Origin: Myxococcales bacterium
GTDB taxonomy: Bacteria > Myxococcota_A > UBA9160 > UBA4427
Direction of reading: 5' to 3'
Assembly (NCBI GenBank): GCA_012960035.1
Contig: DUBZ01000030.1
Location: 1 to 34,561 of the forward strand
DNA: 34,561 nt
Positions 1 to 6,282 of this stretch are shown here, piece by piece (the first letter of the stretch is position 1; every line of letters starts with the position of its first letter). Made by a program: the position numbers and the translations under genes. A model generated the notes under the pieces. That model worked only from the letters and a program-made list of their open reading frames with translations. It had not been told where the DNA came from and did not search any database.

Positions 1-443
1 AGCACAAAGAGTGCTTCGTAGATAAAAAACATCACCCGCGCGTGATTCATCGACTCTGGAAGCCACCGCAGAATGACTTGAGTCGTGACCGGAACAAGCA
101 CGGTCAACCCGGCTGCAAGGGCCGCTGTTCGTCTGTTGATTTCCAGTTTCCCAGCTGGACGGCCTGCAACGGCGACGATCAAGAAGCGCGTATCCCCCGC
201 GAGCACGAAAAAGAGCGGAACCACACTGGCCGCCATTCCTTCGAGGGCACCGATGCCGTAGATGTGAGCGCTACTCATCCAAGCGTCGAGTCCCGACAAC
301 ACCACCAGCGCAAAGCAGTAACGGCGAACCGTCGCGTCGAGATTCGTTCGCGTGGCACAATAGATCAGCGCTGCTCCCGCCGCGGCCCAAAGCAAGAACG
401 GGTGCTGAGTCGGGCTCGCGTAAAAGGCTTCAAAGGTTCCCAT
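1..443 (-). CDS. Membrane protein of unknown family (C-terminus beyond window edge)
   Basis: The frame opens with ATG at 443, one base after the stop of the cytochrome gene, and runs without a stop to the window edge (147 codons visible). The translation begins MGTFEAFYASPTQHPFLLW and contains at least four hydrophobic stretches, for example around WAAAGAALIYCA, YCFALVVLSGLDAW, ASVVPLFFVLAG and AALAAGLTVLVPVTTQVIL, so it is an integral inner-membrane protein. I do not recognise a family. The one-base spacing indicates translational coupling with the cytochrome c gene, which suggests a membrane partner or anchor for it, but that is inference. A plus-strand frame over the same bases gives an arginine-rich, low-quality protein and was discarded. 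Confidence 0.7.
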   Translation of the reverse strand, partial: MGTFEAFYASPTQHPFLLWAAAGAALIYCATRTNLDATVRRYCFALVVLSGLDAWMSSAHIYGIGALEGMAASVVPLFFVLAGDTRFLIVAVAGRPAGKLEINRRTAALAAGLTVLVPVTTQVILRWLPESMNHARVMFFIYEALFV

Positions 444-444
444 G

Positions 445-1359
445 TTAGGAGCCATCGCCCGCGCGACTTGAAGGATCGACTTTGTGCTTCGCCATCGCAG
501 AAAGATACGCGATCACGTCGTCAATGATTGTCGACCGCTCTTTAAGCTTCACGTTTAAACGCGGCATGCGCGCGACCGCAACAAGCGACGCGGGATCGTC
601 GATCCACTGCCGCAACCACGCAACGTCTCGATAATCCGTCGGGTTCGTCGGCCAATTCAGCTCAGGACCAATGCCACCCCCCTCGCCGTTCATTTTGTGG
701 CAGCGCGTGCAGTGCATCCGAAACGCTTCGAAGCCGGACTCGACCTGTGTGCTGCTCCCACTTGGCGGTGTCATCCGCGGGAAGCGCTTGCGCGCATCAA
801 TCAGATCAATGCCCACAAGTTGATAAGGCCAGCCGTAGTCACCCTGGGCGCGCAGTTCTGCGTCGGCGGCATTGTCCCAGACGAGATAAATCGGTGACAG
901 ATCGACTCTCACACGTTCGCCGCGTTCAAGCTTCAGAATTGAAAAGCGCTCCGCATCCTCGCGGCCAACCGCCAACCAAGCGTCGTAGGCGAGCAAGCGG
1001 CTCACCGGGAAACTGGGTTGATAACCGTCTCGACACGTCAGCAGCACTTCATCGCGGCTACGCCATGTCTTGCCGTACACCGAGTCGAGCACCGCGTTGA
1101 GTGGAACCGCGGTAAAGGTCGCAAAGTCTTCTTCATAGGGTTCGAACACGCGCAGTGCTTTACCGCCCTTCGTCGCCGTGACCTCAGCAAGCGAGCGCGT
1201 AGCCTGTACGTCCCCCGCCAACCGAAACGTCAAAACGTCGGGCGCGGGAGCACGATCAGCAGTCGCCGGCACTGGAGCGAGCCCCCCCCACCAAACTGCC
1301 AACAAGACGAGCAAGCTCGACCGCGCGCAGGGGCTACGCGTCGTTGGCCAGGGTTCCAA
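445..1359 (-). CDS. Secreted c-type cytochrome with N-terminal sulfite-oxidase-like (molybdopterin-type) domain
   Basis: This 304-residue protein has a signal peptide (hydrophobic core about residues 13-28, likely cleavage near PATA-DRA). Residues about 40-190 resemble the compact oxidoreductase molybdopterin-binding-like fold, with VPLNAVLD, CRDGYQP and GWPYQL (176-181). A class I cytochrome c domain follows, with the haem motif CTRCH at 217-221 and a probable axial methionine in RMPRL (M265). It should be a periplasmic electron carrier; the substrate is unknown and Mo-cofactor binding cannot be judged. The start is TTG with a GGAG Shine-Dalgarno sequence about six bases upstream, which supports it over any downstream codon. 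The gene overlaps the end of folE by 26 bases and is followed one base later by a membrane-protein gene, so all three are probably co-transcribed. Confidence 0.8.
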   Translation of the reverse strand: MEPWPTTRSPCARSSLLVLLAVWWGGLAPVPATADRAPAPDVLTFRLAGDVQATRSLAEVTATKGGKALRVFEPYEEDFATFTAVPLNAVLDSVYGKTWRSRDEVLLTCRDGYQPSFPVSRLLAYDAWLAVGREDAERFSILKLERGERVRVDLSPIYLVWDNAADAELRAQGDYGWPYQLVGIDLIDARKRFPRMTPPSGSSTQVESGFEAFRMHCTRCHKMNGEGGGIGPELNWPTNPTDYRDVAWLRQWIDDPASLVAVARMPRLNVKLKERSTIIDDVIAYLSAMAKHKVDPSSRAGDGS

Positions 1360-1852
1360 GGGCGAACTCCGTGTGGGTGACCGAGTTCGGGCTGAGCGGC
1401 CCGCGAGCGCACATGCACAGATGCTGTCCGCGCGCCGTCACGCGAACTCCGCGTGCATGTCCGTGGTCCATCATCGTGTGCGCGACCTCACGCACGAGGT
1501 CTTCTTGAATCTGAAACCTGCGCGCGTATGCGTCGACGAGTCGGGGCAGCTTGCCCAAACCCAAAATGCGGTCACCCGGTACGTAGGCGAGATCGACTTC
1601 ACCAAAGAACGGAAGAAAATGATGGGCGCAGATCGAGTGAAAGCCGATATCTCGCACTTCGACGAGCCCTGGTTTTTCTCCCGGCTCGAGCATGCGCGTG
1701 GTATTCAATATCGTACTCGGGTCGAGGCGATAGCCCGCCAGCAGTTCTTTGAATGCACGAGAGATCCGATCGTCCGCCCCTTCTTCTTCGAACCATGCGA
1801 GTGCGCGGTGATCGTCGATCACTTGGGCCTTCAGCCAGTCGACCAGCTTCAT
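1334..1852 (-). CDS. folE: GTP cyclohydrolase I (FolE-type, divergent)
   Basis: This enzyme converts GTP to 7,8-dihydroneopterin triphosphate, the first step towards folate and other pterins. The 172 residues match the core of the family. The zinc site is C75, H78 and C146 (within HLCMCARG), H77 is the adjacent catalytic histidine, and QE at 116-117 (IQEDLV) binds the guanine. Two family signatures differ: the usual CEHH is CAHH, and the late RGV motif is RGP. The protein is at the short end of the family and lacks a long N-terminal extension. ATG at 1852 is preceded by a good GGAGAAG ribosome-binding site. It lies downstream of the CarF-type desaturase (89-base gap) and overlaps the cytochrome gene. 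It may be the housekeeping enzyme or a paralogue dedicated to this operon. Confidence 0.88.
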   Translation of the reverse strand: MKLVDWLKAQVIDDHRALAWFEEEGADDRISRAFKELLAGYRLDPSTILNTTRMLEPGEKPGLVEVRDIGFHSICAHHFLPFFGEVDLAYVPGDRILGLGKLPRLVDAYARRFQIQEDLVREVAHTMMDHGHARGVRVTARGQHLCMCARGPLSPNSVTHTEFALGTLANDA

Positions 1853-1941
1853 TCACTTCTCCAATTCAACTTCAATGCGGCTGCGATGGGTGCAACTACG
1901 ATTGAGCGACGCTTTATCTTCGCACGGCGCGGCGTTAGAAC

Positions 1942-2685
1942 TTACGGGGCAACACGATGTGCTTCTTGATCTTTGCGTGGGTGCGTGCCGGTCAGTCGAC
2001 CCACTCCCACTTCGAGAGCGCGCCAGAACCCGATCGCGTCCAAGGGCCGGTTGAGCCAGCCAGTCGAAATACAATAGCCGCGCATATGAGGAGCGCGATG
2101 GTGTCCAGCGTGTTGAGTGCGCGATAAAATCAACTCCCTTCGCTGCAAAAACGCAACGACGCGCGGTACATCCCGCGTGTGAGCCCAGTAGTGAAGCTGG
2201 TTGGCAATCGCGCTCGTCGTCACCAAGCCCAAAAAGAAAGAAGCGATCACCACGCCACTGCCGGCAGACGCAAGTCCAGCCCCTACGATCAAATAGTCAA
2301 AGCCGAGAAACCCCAGGAAGGCGGCGATTGCCGCGCCACCATTCACGTCGACCCAGTCGTGGTCGAGCATCGCCTTCGGCTTGTGGTGATGTTCGCGAAA
2401 TGAATAGATGAGGTTCGACCCAAGCCAACGGGTCTTTTCACTTCCCCACGAATCACACGCCCAATGAACGACGCCGGTAATCAAGTCTGCCAAGGCAACG
2501 CCGGCGATCAATGCCGCGGCCGCGGGCAGGACCCTCCAAAAGTCGAGGGCTGCAATGATGCGCCCCAGCAATACAAACCCCGAAATCAAGCAGCCAACGA
2601 TTCCAACGCGATAAAGGGCGCGCGCCCCGACACTCGATTCGGACGCGGACTGGGAAGCGGTCTTTGTTCCTCGCAGATGCACCAT
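1942..2685 (-). CDS. carF: CarF/TMEM189-type plasmanylethanolamine desaturase (lipid desaturase)
   Basis: The 247-residue integral membrane protein belongs to the Kua/TMEM189/CarF lipid desaturase family. Members introduce the vinyl-ether double bond that turns plasmanyl- into plasmenyl-ethanolamine (plasmalogen) and use a histidine-coordinated di-iron centre. The diagnostic histidines are visible: H74 (GVVHW), H99-H101 (FREHHHKP), H109 (LDHDWVD), H165 and H169 (QLHYWAH), H192, H195, H196 and H200 (QHAGHHRAPH). The C-terminal signature YCISTGWLNRPLD is also present. Membrane segments lie around residues 26-45, 52-72, 117-137 and 140-160. In Myxococcus the homologue CarF is needed for light-induced carotenogenesis. 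ATG 2685 has no obvious ribosome-binding site. It is the first gene of the minus-strand group and diverges from the M20 peptidase gene. The desaturase assignment is strong; the native substrate is inferred from the family. Confidence 0.88.
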   Translation of the reverse strand: MVHLRGTKTASQSASESSVGARALYRVGIVGCLISGFVLLGRIIAALDFWRVLPAAAALIAGVALADLITGVVHWACDSWGSEKTRWLGSNLIYSFREHHHKPKAMLDHDWVDVNGGAAIAAFLGFLGFDYLIVGAGLASAGSGVVIASFFLGLVTTSAIANQLHYWAHTRDVPRVVAFLQRRELILSRTQHAGHHRAPHMRGYCISTGWLNRPLDAIGFWRALEVGVGRLTGTHPRKDQEAHRVAP

Positions 2686-2744
2686 GAAACGCTAGCGCGT
2701 GCGCGACAGACGGCCGCACTTGGGGCTTCGGGCATTGCCGGGTT

Positions 2745-2769
2745 GCATCGACGCCCAATAGGGCGATGC
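2745..2769. promoter_or_regulatory. Small inverted repeat in the divergent carF / M20 intergenic region
   Basis: The 122-base gap between two divergent genes contains a nine-pair hairpin. GCAT pairs with ATGC and CGCCC with GGGCG, around an AATA loop, with a three-base bulge on the left arm. It sits 39 bases before the ATG of the M20 gene. It could be an operator or leader hairpin, but there is no independent support. Confidence 0.25.
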
Positions 2770-2807
2770 TACACCGCGAATAAATCGAACACCGGAGAGA
2801 AGAAAGC

Positions 2808-4289
2808 ATGAAGACCGCGCTCTTACTCATCGCAGGGTCCCTGTTGATCCTGATCGTGATACTCGCGGTGAACACCGCGAATTTTGAATCGCGGCAAATT
2901 GAAGCCGAGCCCGCCGACGTTTCTGCCTTCGATTCCGGTGCCATCGCGGAGCGACTGTCCCGTGGCCTCAAGCTACACACCATCTCTCACAGCCTCGACG
3001 GTCCAATCGAAGCCGAAGCTTTCTTTGCCCTGCACGCTCAACTCGCGAGCGACTACCCCCTCACACACAAAACTCTCGTGCGCGAAACCGTTTCCGACTA
3101 CAGCCTCTTGTATACGTGGGAGGGAACCAAGCCCGAGTTGCCGGCTGCGTTGCTGCTCGCGCACCAGGACGTTGTGCCCGTTGAAACCGGAAGCGAAGAC
3201 GCTTGGGAACAGCCACCCTATTCCGGACACATCGACGCGACCCATGTGTGGGGACGCGGCGCGATGGACGACAAGGGATCGCTCTTCTGCATCATGGAAG
3301 CGGTCGAAGGGCTGATCGCCCGCGGCTACCAACCCGAACGAACCGTTTTGTTGGCCTTCGGTCACGACGAAGAACTCGGCGGCCCGCAAGGTGCAACCCA
3401 GATCGCGGAGCTGCTCGCAAGCCGTGGAATCAAGGCCGAGTACGTTCTCGACGAAGGCGGGGCGGTTACCGAGGGCACGCTCTCGATGTTGGATTCACCC
3501 GTCGCCGTGATTGGGATTGCGGAAAAGGGATCCGTCTCCATCGATCTCGTTGTCGAAACCCTTGGCGGTCATTCGTCCATGCCGCCGCGGCAGACCGGCA
3601 TCGGCATTTTGTCCGCCGCCATCGCGACCCTCGAAGCCAATCCCGTGCCCGGCGGGATCGCCGGCCCGGTCGAACTCATGTTCAATCACATTGGCCCAGA
3701 GCTCGACTTCCCAATCAACATGGTCATGGCCAATCTCTGGCTGTTTCGCCCTGTGCTCGAACGTGTTTTCGCGAGCGACCCCAGCATGGATGCGATGCAA
3801 CGGACCACCACCGCGGCCACGATCATTAACGGCGGAGTCAAAACGAATGTCTTGCCAAGTCGCGTGAAGGCGACCGTCAACTTTCGCATCTTGCCCGGCG
3901 ACACCCATGACTCCGTCTTCGAACACGTGGTCGGCACCATCGCGGACGATCGCATTCAGGTCACGAAACGCCGTGAATCACGCAACCCGAGCCCGGTCTC
4001 GCCCGTTGACTCCCTGGGCTTCAAGGCGATACAGAAAACCGTCCGAGACTATTTCCCAACCGCGATCGTAACGCCCTACCTCGTGATGGGCGGGACCGAT
4101 TCGCGCTACTACTCCGAGATCAGCACCAATCTCTATCGCTTCGCTCCATTCCTCTACAACAACGAAGATCGCGAGCGCATTCACGGCACGAACGAACGCA
4201 TCGCGATCGACACCCTTGGCCGCGCGGCCGGTTTCTATACCCGAGTGATCGAATTGACCACTGCACCCGGCGCGGCCAACTCGCTGTAG
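2808..4289 (+). CDS. M20 family metallopeptidase, PM20D1 / carboxypeptidase S-like, membrane anchored
   Basis: The 493-residue protein has one N-terminal hydrophobic segment (about residues 4-22), so the catalytic domain is probably periplasmic and tethered. M20 metal-site motifs appear in order: LLLAHQDVVPV (H119, D121), GRGAMDDKGS (bridging D154), GHDEELGG (catalytic and metal acids E188/E189), VLDEGGAV (D215), and a C-terminal IHGTNERI histidine. Length and motif spacing fit the PM20D1/carboxypeptidase S branch. Animal PM20D1 reversibly condenses or hydrolyses N-fatty-acyl amino acids; other members are peptidases. The insertion between the two metal-site halves is the usual M20 dimerisation domain. 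The ATG is preceded by GGAGAGAAG. It appears monocistronic, and its substrate cannot be told from sequence. Confidence 0.87.
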   Translation: MKTALLLIAGSLLILIVILAVNTANFESRQIEAEPADVSAFDSGAIAERLSRGLKLHTISHSLDGPIEAEAFFALHAQLASDYPLTHKTLVRETVSDYSLLYTWEGTKPELPAALLLAHQDVVPVETGSEDAWEQPPYSGHIDATHVWGRGAMDDKGSLFCIMEAVEGLIARGYQPERTVLLAFGHDEELGGPQGATQIAELLASRGIKAEYVLDEGGAVTEGTLSMLDSPVAVIGIAEKGSVSIDLVVETLGGHSSMPPRQTGIGILSAAIATLEANPVPGGIAGPVELMFNHIGPELDFPINMVMANLWLFRPVLERVFASDPSMDAMQRTTTAATIINGGVKTNVLPSRVKATVNFRILPGDTHDSVFEHVVGTIADDRIQVTKRRESRNPSPVSPVDSLGFKAIQKTVRDYFPTAIVTPYLVMGGTDSRYYSEISTNLYRFAPFLYNNEDRERIHGTNERIAIDTLGRAAGFYTRVIELTTAPGAANSL

Positions 4290-4703
4290 TCCCATGGCAC
4301 GGCTGCAGCCATGCTGCAATAAAGCCCTCCAGCTGTGCCCCCATTCGTCTTCAACGCTGAAAACGAGCCGGTGAGTCTGTTGCACCCGGTATCCGCGCAG
4401 ACAGTCCCAGACGGCCATGAGCCGACCGGCGACCTCGTCTTTGTCGAAATTACCGATGCAAGCATCATCTGACCCGCCAAGGTCGCAAACCTCGGCCTCG
4501 AACCGGACATCGCTCGGAAGCAACGTTGTGCTTTGTGTTGTCCTGATCGCTGTACTCATTTTTCTCGACGCGGCAACCGTGTCGGACACCCGCCCGTAAC
4601 AGCCGCGCGCATGATTCCTCGTGCCGAACAAGCAATTTTTCGTTCGCCTTGAACACGCATGCCAGAGTATGAGAGAATAGGCGTCTGCCGAGGAGACGAC
4701 CGA
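4290..4703. other. 414-base gap, no confident gene; possible small minus-strand frame
   Basis: No plus-strand frame here looks coding before the acyl-CoA synthetase. On the minus strand an ATG at 4559 opens a frame whose first 88 or so codons (4559 to about 4296) have a protein-like composition (for example VRFEAEVCDLGG, VEDEWGHSWRALL). It has no stop until 3978, deep inside the antisense of the M20 gene, so it is either a gene remnant or chance. A ribosome-binding site is weak (GAG five bases before ATG). I do not recognise the sequence and do not call a gene. Confidence 0.3.
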
Positions 4704-6269
4704 ATGACGACCATTACGAAATTCGCAGAACTTACCCCCGACAAACCCGCGATCATTTACGGCGACGCAGAGTTCGTGCAGACCTACGCCGAACTCGAAC
4801 GCAGCAGTCGGCACGTTGCGCGAGCGCTGCTCGACATCGGGCTCGAACCCGGTGACTGCGTCGCGGTCGTCATGGCCAACGACAATCAGTTCTTCGACAT
4901 CTTTTGGGCGTGCCACCGCATTGGGCTTTACTTCACCCCCATCAATTGGCATTTGCAGGTCGACGAAATCGAATACATCGTGGACAACTGTGACGCAAAG
5001 GTCGTCATCGCGAACGCCCGCTTCGGCGAGGTCATCCGCAAGGCGACGGCCTCGAACTCTCGCCTGGTCGGAAAGATCGCACTCGAAGGCTCGATCGAAG
5101 GCTTCTTCGACATGAGCGATTGGCTCGACGCCGCCGACCCGAACGGCGACCTCGGCGAAGAGCTCGAAGGTTCGGTCATGCTCTATTCGTCCGGGACCAC
5201 CGGGCGTCCAAAGGGTGTTCGCCGAAAGCTCGAGCGCGTTCCCGCCGGCGACCCCCTCACCAACATCGCCGCAATCGGCCTCTCTGGACTTTTCGGCATG
5301 GGGGCAGACGATCGATACCTATGCCCCGCGCCGCTCTACCATGCGGCACCGATCAACTTCACCTCGGGTCAACATCGCATCGGCGCGACAACCGTGATCA
5401 TGCGGCAATTCGACGCGGAAGAAGCCATCCGGTTGATCGACGTCCACAAGATCACCACGTCCCAGTGGGTGCCCACGCACTTTAGACGCCTAGTTCGACT
5501 CCCTGAAGAAACCAAGCAGCGCTACGACGTGTCGGGCATGCGTGTCGCGATCCACGCTGCCGCGCCCTGCCCGATCCCACTCAAAGAACAAATGATCGAT
5601 TGGTGGGGCGACGCCATTATCGAATACTACGCCGGCACGGAGGGAGGCGGCACGTTGGTGCGGGCCGCAGACTGGATGGAGCACAAGGGCAGCGTCGGAC
5701 AACATTGGTCAGGCGGCACCGTGCACATTTTGAATGAAGACGGCAGCCCCGTTTCGGCCCCGAAAGTCGAAGGGGATATCTATTTCGAAGCCCCCGACCA
5801 GCAGGACCAGCGCTTCAGCTACCACAAAGATTCCGAAAAGACCCAAAGCACGTACCGCGACAATCTCTATACCTTGGGCGACGTCGGTTACCTCGACGAG
5901 GATGGTTTTCTTTTTCTCACCGACCGCCAGTCTCACATGATCATTTCAGGCGGCGTGAACATCTACCCGCAAGAAACGGAAGACCTGCTCATCATGCATC
6001 CAAAGGTCGACGACGTTGCGATCATCGGCGTTCCGAACGAAGAGATGGGTGAAGAGGTCAAGGCGGTCGTCGTCCCTGTAGACGGCAACGAGGCTGGCCC
6101 AGTCCTCGCCCAGGAACTGATGGATTATTGCCGTGAAGGCATCGCGCACTTCAAATGTCCGCGCAGCGTCGACTTCGTGTTGGAACTGCCGCGAACCGAA
6201 ACCGGCAAGATGGCGAAGCGAAAGTTACGCGACACCTATTGGGCGAATCAGGGCGACCAACGAATTTAG
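4704..6269 (+). CDS. Acyl-CoA synthetase / AMP-dependent ligase (FadD-like)
   Basis: The 521-residue adenylate-forming enzyme should activate a carboxylic acid to its acyl-CoA through an acyl-AMP intermediate. The phosphate-binding loop YSSGTTGRPKG lies at about 161-171. The A5-type motif YYAGTEGGG, the hinge region GDVGYLDEDGFLFLTDR and the C-terminal catalytic lysine in TGKMAKRKL (K502) are intact. ATG at 4704 is chosen because AGGAG lies eight bases upstream. An in-frame ATG 15 codons earlier (4659) lacks such a site and adds a segment unlike the family. The acid substrate is not predictable; medium/long-chain fatty or steroid-type acids are typical of relatives. The gene stands alone on its strand and converges with the STT3-like gene, 13 bases away. 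It may feed the dehydrogenases at 27-30 kb, which is speculation. Confidence 0.88.
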   Translation: MTTITKFAELTPDKPAIIYGDAEFVQTYAELERSSRHVARALLDIGLEPGDCVAVVMANDNQFFDIFWACHRIGLYFTPINWHLQVDEIEYIVDNCDAKVVIANARFGEVIRKATASNSRLVGKIALEGSIEGFFDMSDWLDAADPNGDLGEELEGSVMLYSSGTTGRPKGVRRKLERVPAGDPLTNIAAIGLSGLFGMGADDRYLCPAPLYHAAPINFTSGQHRIGATTVIMRQFDAEEAIRLIDVHKITTSQWVPTHFRRLVRLPEETKQRYDVSGMRVAIHAAAPCPIPLKEQMIDWWGDAIIEYYAGTEGGGTLVRAADWMEHKGSVGQHWSGGTVHILNEDGSPVSAPKVEGDIYFEAPDQQDQRFSYHKDSEKTQSTYRDNLYTLGDVGYLDEDGFLFLTDRQSHMIISGGVNIYPQETEDLLIMHPKVDDVAIIGVPNEEMGEEVKAVVVPVDGNEAGPVLAQELMDYCREGIAHFKCPRSVDFVLELPRTETGKMAKRKLRDTYWANQGDQRI

Positions 6270-6282
6270 GCTCGGTGCGGGG

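Noticed and set aside
445..2685. Plus-strand open frames of 60-263 codons across the carF-folE-cytochrome region
   Set aside because: They are Arg/Ser/Ala-rich shadows in other frames of genes that carry clear family motifs on the minus strand.
3978..4952. 324-codon minus-strand frame covering the M20 end and the acyl-CoA synthetase start
   Set aside because: Most of it is antisense to two well-supported genes; only the gap portion was kept, as a low-confidence note.
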